This document shows, one piece after another, positions 1-6,394 of a stretch of DNA of 10,647 nucleotides (position 1 is the stretch's first letter; each line of letters begins with the position of its first letter). A model generated the notes under the pieces. It did not search any database. It had not been told where the DNA came from and worked only from the letters and a program-made list of their open reading frames with translations. Position numbers and translations under genes: made by a program. Source of the stretch: Desulfobulbus sp. (GTDB lineage: Bacteria > Desulfobacterota > Desulfobulbia > Desulfobulbales > Desulfobulbaceae); the NCBI GenBank assembly GCA_030600525.1, contig JAUVLX010000101.1, forward strand, positions 1 to 10,647, read 5' to 3'.

Positions 1-136
1 GTGCGCAGTCAAAGTGACGGTAACCGATTGTAAGTGCTTCCGTAACAGCCTGATACACCTCGCCTGTGCCGGATTTCCAGGTTCCCAGGCCAAGGCCGGG
101 TATGGAATCGTTATTGGGTAGGGAATAATATTTCAT
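1..136 (-). CDS. Aldo/keto reductase, N-terminal fragment (runs off left edge)
   Basis: The reverse strand from 136 reads a protein start with the aldo/keto reductase N-terminal pattern: IPGLGLGTWKS at about residues 12-22 (first strand and glycine-rich turn), then EALTIGYRHFDCA at 33-45. The Asp in the last motif (residue 43) matches the first member of the family's Asp-Tyr-Lys-His catalytic tetrad. Family members are cytosolic NAD(P)H-dependent enzymes that reduce aldehydes and ketones. Only 45 codons lie in the window, against roughly 270-320 residues for the family, so Tyr, Lys, His and the cofactor site cannot be checked. The ATG is fixed by a near-perfect Shine-Dalgarno sequence (AAGGAGGT on the minus strand, 148-141) four bases before it. 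The substrate cannot be inferred. The gene is divergent from the DDTD-domain gene. Confidence 0.85.
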   Translation of the reverse strand, partial: MKYYSLPNNDSIPGLGLGTWKSGTGEVYQAVTEALTIGYRHFDCA

Positions 137-457
137 TACAACCTCCTTTCTCCTGTTATGTATCATTTCAATTTCATGAATCTGGGGAGTTTGAAAAACG
201 CCCAGGTAAAGATATGCACTGTTCCCAAAAGATAGAGCAACCGGTAGTCACCAACTCCTCCTATAATAAAATTTCCCGAGAAGGTAATTGCTTTTTTATG
301 ATAAGGACAAGGGAACCCCACCCACAACCTTTGTCATTTCTGGTAATCTATGGTCAGTATTTTCTGTGTTGTGCATTTTTTATGGCACAATGGTAAATTG
401 TTGCCGGCTTAATTATCGGTGATTAATATACCTATTTTGTCTCTTTTAAAGGATCTT
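137..457. other. Divergent intergenic region, no convincing protein gene
   Basis: These 321 bases separate two divergent genes and should carry both promoters. On the minus strand it holds the aldo/keto reductase Shine-Dalgarno sequence and, further upstream, a second strong one (AGGAGGAG at 262-255) preceding a 25-codon open frame (251-174). On the plus strand, TTGCCG (401-406), 17 bases and TAATAT (424-429) form a weak candidate promoter for the gene at 458. An open frame of about 60 codons at 214-396 (+) has no Shine-Dalgarno sequence and no recognisable features, so I do not call it a gene. I saw no strong hairpin or repeat. Confidence 0.5.
401..429 (+). promoter_or_regulatory. Weak candidate sigma-70 promoter for the DDTD-domain gene
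   Basis: TTGCCG and TAATAT are spaced by 17 bases, each matching 4 of 6 consensus positions, and end about 28 bases before the chosen ATG at 458. This is pattern matching only. Confidence 0.25.
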
Positions 458-1207
458 ATGCATTATTTAGTTTGTGTGGATGATACAGATATGCCTGGTA
501 CCAGAGGAACCGGCTGGCTTGTCCAGGAAATGTGTGAACACATTGAAAAAAACAACATGGCCACCTGTCATCCCATCAGTAGGCACCAGCTGTTCGTCCA
601 TGAAGATGTGCCCTTTACCTCCCATAACTCATCCATGTGCTTTGAACTCTTACTGGAGCAAACAAAAATCACCAGGGTGATTGACTTTGCAGCCGATTAT
701 CTGGAAAAAAAATCAATATCTGGATCTGACCCCGGACTTTGCGTCGCTAAAAAAGATGAGAAACTTGGTTCGAAACAGCTGATCGCCTTTGGTCAAAGTG
801 CCAAAAAACAGGTGCTCAACAAGGAACAGGCATATGCTCTTGCCAAGGACTCAGCAATACACCTTTCAGAACACGGGGGGACCGGTGACGGGGTTATCGG
901 AGCCCTAGCCGGGATAGGCTTGCGGCTCTGCGGAGAAGATGGAAGATATCGCGGATGGTATCACCTGGGATTACCGGGAACAGCCATAACAGCCGGTGAA
1001 CTCTGTCACTATCCTTTTATTGACAGTGTTGTAACCAGATCAGGCTCTATTCTCCCCTCTGATACACCTGTCTGTATCGGCTCTGAAAAAATTAAAACCA
1101 TCCGCATGCAAAGTCGACAAGTGGCAGTGGTGACTGAAAACGAAAAGACTGAAGAGCACCCCCCTTACTATCGGACCATTACCCACCGGGAAGCAAAAAG
1201 CTATTAA
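458..1207 (+). CDS. TiaS-like DDTD-domain protein (bacterial, function unknown)
   Basis: This 249-residue protein begins with a short beta-strand running into a VDDTD motif (residues 7-11) and an RGTGW turn (16-20). It also has a VPFTSHNSS segment (51-59) and a glycine-rich GGTGDGVIGALAGIG block (140-154). The order and spacing resemble the N-terminal catalytic half of archaeal TiaS, the tRNA(Ile2) agmatinylcytidine synthetase, where the Asp-rich motif is thought to take part in nucleotide and metal binding. The C-terminal OB-fold and zinc ribbon used by TiaS to grip tRNA are absent. Bacteria use TilS lysidine chemistry for the same job, so a tRNA role is not assumed. The ATG at 458 was chosen because AAAGGA (448-453) lies just before it and the motif-bearing strand starts there; an in-frame GTG at 419 adds 13 unconvincing residues. 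It is monocistronic and ends at the hairpin at 1288-1323. Homology is recognised by motif; the reaction is unknown. Confidence 0.65.
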   Translation: MHYLVCVDDTDMPGTRGTGWLVQEMCEHIEKNNMATCHPISRHQLFVHEDVPFTSHNSSMCFELLLEQTKITRVIDFAADYLEKKSISGSDPGLCVAKKDEKLGSKQLIAFGQSAKKQVLNKEQAYALAKDSAIHLSEHGGTGDGVIGALAGIGLRLCGEDGRYRGWYHLGLPGTAITAGELCHYPFIDSVVTRSGSILPSDTPVCIGSEKIKTIRMQSRQVAVVTENEKTEEHPPYYRTITHREAKSY

Positions 1208-1287
1208 CCCAGATTTCTCAGGGTGATCGCCATGGTGCGCCCCACTCTCTTCTTTTTCCGATACTCCAACAGTTCAAACAAAACGGA

Positions 1288-1323
1288 AAAGGGATAAGGT
1301 CTCTGTCACGACCTCATCCCTTT
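1288..1323. terminator. Two-sided rho-independent terminator between convergent genes
   Basis: The arms 1288-1301 and 1310-1323 pair over 13 of 14 positions (AAAGGGAT with ATCCCTTT, one A/C mismatch, then AGGTC with GACCT), closing an 8-base loop. The base of the stem is A-rich on the left and T-rich on the right, so the hairpin can end transcription of the DDTD-domain gene (+) and of the lipoprotein gene (-), which converge on it. The T-tracts are short and interrupted. Confidence 0.65.
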
Positions 1324-1407
1324 CTCGTGCTTCACCAGCAGTAATGAAGCGACTTTTGTTTGAATCCAAAACGGTTCCCAGCTTGTTCGGTTCGGGTCTC
1401 TCCTGCT

Positions 1408-1590
1408 CTATTTTGGTTCAACCTGCTCAACCCCATTGACCCTGACCTTTTTATTGACAGTACGACATTGCTGTAACCAGCGATACCGTACATCCCTGTC
1501 AGTTGAAAGCATCTGGGTCGAATCATCACAATTAATTGTAGGCGCGCAGCCAGCTAAACACAAACAACACACAAAAAGTATGTAGCGCAT
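1408..1590 (-). CDS. Small predicted lipoprotein, unknown function
   Basis: This 60-residue protein has a lipoprotein signal: Met-Arg, a hydrophobic stretch (residues 3-12) and a lipobox LAGC whose Cys15 would be lipidated and become the mature N-terminus. The mature part is only about 46 residues, polar, with Cys at 21 and 39 that could form a disulfide in the periplasm. I do not recognise the family. The start at 1590 is set by AAAGGAG on the minus strand (1605-1599), eight bases upstream; a longer in-frame start at 1656 would put 22 charged residues before the signal and destroy it. There is no operon partner. It converges on the DDTD-domain gene with the shared terminator between, and is divergent from fumC. 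The signal and Shine-Dalgarno support a real gene. Confidence 0.7.
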   Translation of the reverse strand: MRYILFVCCLCLAGCAPTINCDDSTQMLSTDRDVRYRWLQQCRTVNKKVRVNGVEQVEPK

Positions 1591-1598
1591 TTTTATTG

Positions 1599-1605
1599 CT
1601 CCTTT
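1599..1605 (-). promoter_or_regulatory. Shine-Dalgarno that fixes the lipoprotein start
   Basis: The minus strand reads AAAGGAG eight bases before the ATG at 1590. It decides for the 60-residue product with a clean signal peptide over the 82-residue reading. Confidence 0.7.
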
Positions 1606-1653
1606 GTAACAGGGCTCTTGGAAAATTTTCTCAAACATCCTTAGTTTCAGCCT

Positions 1654-1677
1654 CATACACCTTGTACACCATGTATG
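1654..1677. promoter_or_regulatory. 24-bp dyad, candidate operator
   Basis: CATACA, three bases, TGTACA, three bases, TGTATG: the outer hexamers are reverse complements of each other and the central hexamer is its own reverse complement. It lies in the divergent gap between the lipoprotein gene and fumC, 64 bases upstream of the lipoprotein ATG and 173 before the fumC ATG. The symmetry is seen; regulator binding is inferred. Confidence 0.35.
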
Positions 1678-1840
1678 GACTATCTATTCCTACTTGATTC
1701 CTAGCTCCTCCCCCTGTCGAATCTATCTTACCCACAAGCTATACAATCACTACCATTTCTTACCTTGCTACCAAAAGGATTCATTATTAGAAATGTTTTA
1801 AAGGGGTACCAGAGATGTCCTCCACGTCTCCATTATCAAC

Positions 1841-1846
1841 GAGGAA
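1841..1846 (+). promoter_or_regulatory. fumC Shine-Dalgarno
   Basis: GAGGAA lies three bases before the ATG at 1850. The spacing is short, but this is the only candidate near the start of the conserved N-terminus. Confidence 0.5.
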
Positions 1847-1849
1847 CAC

Positions 1850-3238
1850 ATGCGCTATCGAACAGAGTACGACACCATGGGCGAAATTGCGGTACCTGCA
1901 GATAAGCTATGGGGAGCCCAGACCCAGCGGAGCCTGGAAAACTTTCGTATAAGCAATGAGCTCATGCCGCTGGGATTAATTTATGGATACGCACGGTTAA
2001 AAAAGGCCTGTGCACTCGTCAACCAGAGACTTGGCCTGTTAGAAAAGGATATTGCCCAGCTCATAGTACAGGTCTGTGATGAAATACTTGCAGGTGACCA
2101 TGATATTCAGTTTCCTCTGTCTGTGTGGCAGACCGGAAGCGGAACTCAGACAAACATGAACCTCAACGAAGTTATTGCCAATCGAGCAACTCTTATTGCA
2201 AATGGTCGCTTGGATACTCGCCGTTTGGTCCACCCCAATGACCATGTCAACATGTCACAAAGTTCCAACGATACCTTTCCCTCGGCCATGCATATTGCTG
2301 CTGTCTATGCCTTGGAGGATACCCTGCTGACAGTGCTTGAAACAACTTCCACTCTATTAAAAGAAAAAAAAGAATCCTTTCAAGATGTTATAAAAATAGG
2401 CAGAACCCACCTTCAAGATGCTACACCACTCACGGTGGGACAGGAAATAAGCGGTTGGGAGGCCATGATACGCTCAAGTATGGAGCAGATAGGTCTCGCC
2501 TCTGCCAAACTGCAAGATCTCGCCATAGGTGGAACAGCAGTGGGAACAGGCCTTAATGCTCCCAATGGATTTGGTCAGGCGGTGGTAGAACAACTCTCCC
2601 GCAACAGTGGGAAGACCTTTACTTCAGCACCCAATAAATTTCACGGTCTTACCTCGCACGATCAGCTTGTGTTTGCCAGTGGAGCCGTTAAAGGTTTGGC
2701 AGCAAATATTATGAAAATAGCTAATGATGTCAGATGGCTTGCCAGCGGTCCTCGGTGTGGCATCGGCGAGATCACCATACCAGCGAACGAACCGGGAAGT
2801 TCCATCATGCCGGGCAAGGTCAATCCCACCCAAACCGAAGCAGTAACCATGGCTGCCTGTCAGGTGTTTGGTAATGACGCTACCATTGGGTTTGCCGCAA
2901 GCCAAGGTAATTTTGAGCTTAACGTTTTCAAACCGGTTATTATCTATAATTTCCTGCAATCCGTACAGCTCATGGCAGATGCAATTGCATCCTTTGCCAG
3001 CCACTGTGTGGCCGGTATAGAAGTGAACAAAAACACCATTGACCACCACCTTCACAATTCACTGATGCTTGTTACCGCCCTAAACCCACATATCGGCTAC
3101 GATAAAGCCGCTCTGATTGCCAAAAAAGCGCACCAGGAACAAATCACTCTCAAAGAAGCTGCAATAGCGCTGGGGATCCTCAATGCTGAGCAATTTGATA
3201 CCTATGTTGATCCCAAGGCAATGATACGAAAACCGTAA
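1850..3238 (+). CDS. fumC: Class II fumarate hydratase (fumarase C)
   Basis: This 462-residue protein is full length for the family (about 460-467). It catalyses reversible hydration of fumarate to L-malate in the cytosol as a homotetramer, without an iron-sulfur cluster. Visible signatures in order: SGTQTNMNLNEVIANRA (97-113, substrate binding), HPNDHVN (128-134, second anion site), GRTHLQDATP (184-193, with His187), and the superfamily signature GSSIMPGKVNPTQ (316-328) holding the catalytic serine (317-318 region). Related aspartase and argininosuccinate lyase share the last motif, but the TQTNMN and HPNDHVN details favour fumarase. The ATG at 1850 follows GAGGAA (1841-1846). It appears monocistronic, with 376 bases before the next gene. 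In a sulfate-reducer-like host it would serve the oxidative or reductive branch of the citric acid cycle; many anaerobes instead carry an oxygen-labile class I enzyme. Confidence 0.95.
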   Translation: MRYRTEYDTMGEIAVPADKLWGAQTQRSLENFRISNELMPLGLIYGYARLKKACALVNQRLGLLEKDIAQLIVQVCDEILAGDHDIQFPLSVWQTGSGTQTNMNLNEVIANRATLIANGRLDTRRLVHPNDHVNMSQSSNDTFPSAMHIAAVYALEDTLLTVLETTSTLLKEKKESFQDVIKIGRTHLQDATPLTVGQEISGWEAMIRSSMEQIGLASAKLQDLAIGGTAVGTGLNAPNGFGQAVVEQLSRNSGKTFTSAPNKFHGLTSHDQLVFASGAVKGLAANIMKIANDVRWLASGPRCGIGEITIPANEPGSSIMPGKVNPTQTEAVTMAACQVFGNDATIGFAASQGNFELNVFKPVIIYNFLQSVQLMADAIASFASHCVAGIEVNKNTIDHHLHNSLMLVTALNPHIGYDKAALIAKKAHQEQITLKEAAIALGILNAEQFDTYVDPKAMIRKP

Positions 3239-3614
3239 ATTGCCATGCCTTTTTTACACTCTACACTTGACGCTCAACGGTTTGAATGAACGCTGTTTTT
3301 TCGATCTCCACTTGAACGACTCAGGTGCCACCACCTATACGTTCACACCTCAACGGCAGCCAACTTCTTTATTTTTATCGATTATCGCATAAACACAGCC
3401 ACATCCACCCTTTCCTTACTGATAATATCAAAACGTAAAACAAGTGAAACATCCTGCGTAAAAAGGAGAATCCTTGCGTTTACATGATACCAGACCTGCG
3501 AGTTAAAAATTATAGACTCTTGCTCCTCTACAATAATTTTCTTATACTGAACGACTTAACACCTTTTGTTTGTTAAAAAAACACCACCTTTAACTAAAAA
3601 AAAACCAAAAGTGC
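3239..3614. other. Intergenic region between fumC and the ATPase gene
   Basis: No protein gene is seen in these 376 bases. Near the left end a weak six-pair stem (AACGGT 3276-3281 with GCTGTT 3292-3297, two G-T pairs) runs into T6 (3296-3301) and may terminate fumC. Two imperfect 20-base copies built on CACTTGA(A)CG(A)CTCA occur at 3261-3280 and 3306-3325, and a small AGGTG/CACCT hairpin at 3323-3336. The right end is A/T-rich and contains a candidate promoter at 3520-3548. No Shine-Dalgarno sequence is visible before the downstream ATG. Confidence 0.5.
3520..3548 (+). promoter_or_regulatory. Candidate sigma-70 promoter for the ATPase-HDOD unit
   Basis: TTGCTC (3520-3525), 17 bases, TATACT (3543-3548; 5 of 6 consensus positions), with an A/T-rich spacer, 66 bases before the ATG at 3615. 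This is pattern matching only. Confidence 0.4.
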
Positions 3615-5486
3615 ATGCGTATGGAACCTCCCTTTTCATATACTCCCATCGTAAACCTACTCATCAAAAAAAGAGTCATTACCCAACAGCAAGTGGAGCA
3701 CGGGGTCAGAGTCCAACAAAAACTCAGCTCGTTTCAACCATTACTCAAGGTGTTAATAGAGCTCAAGGTTGTTGGAAATGAAGTGATTAACCAGACCATC
3801 CGGTCTGCAGCCCATGATATACGCATCGGCGACCTCCTCACTGAACTGGGGTATATTTCCCACGATGACCTGGATGCAGCCTGTCGCATTCAACAGGAAA
3901 GTCAATCCAAAGACAAACTGGGTACTATTTTAGTTAAACATAACTTTATCCAGGAACAGCTCCTGATAGAAGTCCTGTCCATCCAGATGGGGTTTCCACT
4001 GGTGGAACCAAATTTGGCAGCACTTGATCGCAATCTCTGCCGGAAAGTTCCTCAAAAAACGATGAAAACGCATACCTTTCTGCCGATTAAAAAAGAAGCG
4101 GACGGCAAGGTTAAGGTGGCCTTTGCCGATCCCCTTGACCAGGAGGCTCTTGATATTGCAAAGCGGTTTTTAGGTGCCTCCATTATTCCGGCCATTGCCC
4201 AACGGGATCTGATCAATAAAACCATTGAACTGCTCGTTGACCGGCTTTCCCAGAAGGCGATTGCTGTTGACACTAAAACCGTCGTTGGCACGGTTAATTC
4301 CATTATTCTCGCCGCTATTGCCAGCAATGCCAGTGATATCCACATAGAACCGCTCTCCGATCGGCTCCAGATTCGTTTCCGTGAAGACGGGATGCTTAAC
4401 CACTATAAAGATTTTCCGCGAGAGATGGCGCTCTCCATATCAAGTAGAATTAAGGTGTTGTGTGAAGCTGACATAGCTGAAAAACGACGTCACCAGGGGG
4501 GACGAATCCTTTTTTCCTATGATGAAGGCAACCTGGATCTGCGAGTTTCCATCTACATTACTATCCATGGTGAAAAAATTGTACTTCGCCTGCTGAACCG
4601 AAAACAGGACCTGTTTGATATACAATCCATCGGACTTTCACCGCGCATGCTGTCACGGTTTCTTGATGAAGCGGTCTACCAGCCAAGTGGTGTGCTGCTG
4701 GTAACCGGCCCGACAGGATCGGGAAAGACCTCCACCGTATACAGCTGCATCCATAACCTCAAGGGGCCCCAGGTGAGCATTATTACCGCTGAAGAACCGG
4801 TGGAATATGTAATCGACGGTATCTCCCAGTGCTCCATAGATCCCAAAATCAACCTGACTTTTGAAGAGACTCTGCGCCACATTGTACGCCAGGATCCCGA
4901 TATTATAGTGATTGGAGAAATACGCGATACCTATTCCGCTGAGGTTGCTGTTCAGGCAGCACTCACTGGACACAAGGTGCTCTCCACTTTCCACACCGAA
5001 GACAGTATCGGTGGCCTGATACGGCTGCTGCACATGAATATTGCCCCCTTTCTAGTTTCTTCCACGGTGGTCAGTGTACTGGCCCAGCGGCTCCTGCGCA
5101 GGGTCTGCCCGGACTGTGAAACCGATACTCAACCGACCCCGATACAACTTCAGCGACTCAAGTGCAGAGCTGCTGATCTCCAGGGTGCTCAATTTAAAAA
5201 AGGGCGAGGATGCAGCAAGTGTAACCATTCCGGATACAAAGGACGAATCGGTGTATTTGAACTCCTGATTCTGGATGATATGGTACGCAACGCTATACTT
5301 GAACAGAAAACCAGTCATGAAATTCGTAGTATCAGTATCCAGCACTCCGGAATGGTAACTCTTCTTGAAGACGGCTTGGCCAAAGCCGCATCCGGGCTAA
5401 CCACCCTTGATGATGTCCTCCGTTGCCTCCCTCTTTTACAAGCCCCCAGGCCACTAGCAGAAATACGGCGTTTATCAGGTAACTAG
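3615..5486 (+). CDS. GspE/PilB-family secretion ATPase with MshEN-type N-terminus
   Basis: This 623-residue protein is of the type that powers type II secretion or type IV pilus assembly as a cytoplasmic hexamer. The N-terminus carries two copies of a small helical unit: a degenerate one (about 11-67) and a better one (70-124) made of two 24-residue blocks starting RIGDLL (70) and KLGTIL (101), each ending in Gln (93, 124). This is the pattern of MshEN/GspE-N domains, some of which bind cyclic di-GMP. The core has Walker A GPTGSGKT (365-372), an acidic box around TAEEPVEY, Walker B DPDIIVIGE (427-435), a His box near GHKVLSTFHTED, and a CPDC...CSKC zinc site (498/501 and 533/536) typical of GspE and PilB but not PilT. 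No inner-membrane platform, pilin or secretin gene is nearby, so the partner machine is unknown. The start may be 3615 or Met3 at 3621; neither has a clear Shine-Dalgarno sequence. It is followed after one base by the HDOD gene. Confidence 0.9.
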   Translation: MRMEPPFSYTPIVNLLIKKRVITQQQVEHGVRVQQKLSSFQPLLKVLIELKVVGNEVINQTIRSAAHDIRIGDLLTELGYISHDDLDAACRIQQESQSKDKLGTILVKHNFIQEQLLIEVLSIQMGFPLVEPNLAALDRNLCRKVPQKTMKTHTFLPIKKEADGKVKVAFADPLDQEALDIAKRFLGASIIPAIAQRDLINKTIELLVDRLSQKAIAVDTKTVVGTVNSIILAAIASNASDIHIEPLSDRLQIRFREDGMLNHYKDFPREMALSISSRIKVLCEADIAEKRRHQGGRILFSYDEGNLDLRVSIYITIHGEKIVLRLLNRKQDLFDIQSIGLSPRMLSRFLDEAVYQPSGVLLVTGPTGSGKTSTVYSCIHNLKGPQVSIITAEEPVEYVIDGISQCSIDPKINLTFEETLRHIVRQDPDIIVIGEIRDTYSAEVAVQAALTGHKVLSTFHTEDSIGGLIRLLHMNIAPFLVSSTVVSVLAQRLLRRVCPDCETDTQPTPIQLQRLKCRAADLQGAQFKKGRGCSKCNHSGYKGRIGVFELLILDDMVRNAILEQKTSHEIRSISIQHSGMVTLLEDGLAKAASGLTTLDDVLRCLPLLQAPRPLAEIRRLSGN

Positions 5487-5487
5487 A

Positions 5488-6327
5488 ATGACTCAGGAAA
5501 AATCTTTTATTGATATTGTTAACCACTATATAGAGTCCGATAGCGTCACTCTTCCTGTTTTTAGCGCTGCAGCTTCAAGAGTGCAGCAGGAGCTGGCAAA
5601 AAAAGAACCAGACATACGAATTATTGAAAGGGTGATCACTGCTGACCAATCCCTTTCAAGCCAGGTATTGAAAACCGCTAATTCCTCTTTTTATAAGGGG
5701 CTTTCCGAGATATCCACCATTCGCAATGCGATCATCCGTCTGGGTATTAAAGAAATCCAAAAAATCGTATTATTAGCAACCACCCGCAATACCTTTCAAT
5801 GCAAAGACAAACGTATCAACCTGGTCATTAAAAGGCTGTGGCAGCACTCGGTCGGCTGTGCTTATGGGGCGGTGTGGATCTGCAAACGGCACGATTTCGA
5901 TGTAAACCCAAGTGAGGCCTTTTTTGGAAGCCTATTTCATGATGTTGGCAAATTGTTCATTCTCATGGTTATTGAACATATCAAACAAAAAAACAAGCAG
6001 GTGAAGATAACGCCAAACCTGATGATGGAAGCCATGGTCAAACTCCACACCACCCAGGGGTATAAATTACTTGAACACTGGAATGTTCCCCACCAGTTTG
6101 CTGTTGTTGCCAGAGATCACCACAGCCTTGAAATCGATCAGAATAACACGTTGCTGCTCATAGTTCGGATGGCGGACCTAGTCTGCCGCAAACTAGGAAT
6201 CAGTACAGATCCTCCCCAGGATATCATGCTACCCTCCACCATTGAGGCAAATCTATTGAATATGTCCGAACTGGATATTGCAGAACTGGAAATTTACCTG
6301 GAAGACTCTAAGGTATTGACCGCCTGA
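5488..6327 (+). CDS. HDOD-domain signalling protein
   Basis: This 279-residue protein is almost entirely one HDOD domain, an all-helical relative of HD phosphohydrolases found in regulatory proteins. Diagnostic segments are ITADQSLSSQVLKTANSSFY (50-69), the STIRNAIIRLGIKEIQKIV block (76-94), which is the hallmark of HDOD, and FHDVGKL (150-156), which keeps the His-Asp pair. Most HDOD proteins lack a complete metal site and act as protein-protein modules in cyclic di-GMP, chemotaxis or stress signalling. No CheY, EAL or GGDEF domain is fused to it. It starts one base after the ATPase stop codon, so the two are probably co-transcribed and translationally coupled; AGGT at 5477-5480, inside the end of the ATPase gene, may serve as Shine-Dalgarno. 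The pairing suggests it modulates the ATPase or its pathway, which is inference. Confidence 0.88.
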   Translation: MTQEKSFIDIVNHYIESDSVTLPVFSAAASRVQQELAKKEPDIRIIERVITADQSLSSQVLKTANSSFYKGLSEISTIRNAIIRLGIKEIQKIVLLATTRNTFQCKDKRINLVIKRLWQHSVGCAYGAVWICKRHDFDVNPSEAFFGSLFHDVGKLFILMVIEHIKQKNKQVKITPNLMMEAMVKLHTTQGYKLLEHWNVPHQFAVVARDHHSLEIDQNNTLLLIVRMADLVCRKLGISTDPPQDIMLPSTIEANLLNMSELDIAELEIYLEDSKVLTA

Positions 6328-6381
6328 CCAAAAATCAGATAGCATTGCCTCAAAATGCCATTTACCTAATAACCAATACCA

Positions 6382-6387
6382 GAGGAA
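6382..6387 (+). promoter_or_regulatory. Shine-Dalgarno that fixes the selenoprotein start
   Basis: GAGGAA lies seven bases before the ATG at 6395, eleven codons upstream of the in-frame TGA. A ribosome site here makes sense only if translation starts at 6395 and passes through the TGA. Confidence 0.7.
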
Positions 6388-6394
6388 TACACCG

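Noticed and set aside
1332..1529. 65-codon minus-strand frame overlapping the lipoprotein gene
   Set aside because: It has no Shine-Dalgarno sequence and no recognisable protein, and overlaps the better-supported lipoprotein in another frame.
2624..3055. 143-codon minus-strand frame inside fumC
   Set aside because: It is the antisense shadow of a highly conserved gene, with no initiation signal or family resemblance.
3566..3781. 71-codon frame before and overlapping the ATPase start, considered as a frameshifted N-terminus
   Set aside because: Lys-rich, low-complexity product from the A-rich leader; the ATPase frame itself already contains plausible MshEN-like sequence from its first residues.
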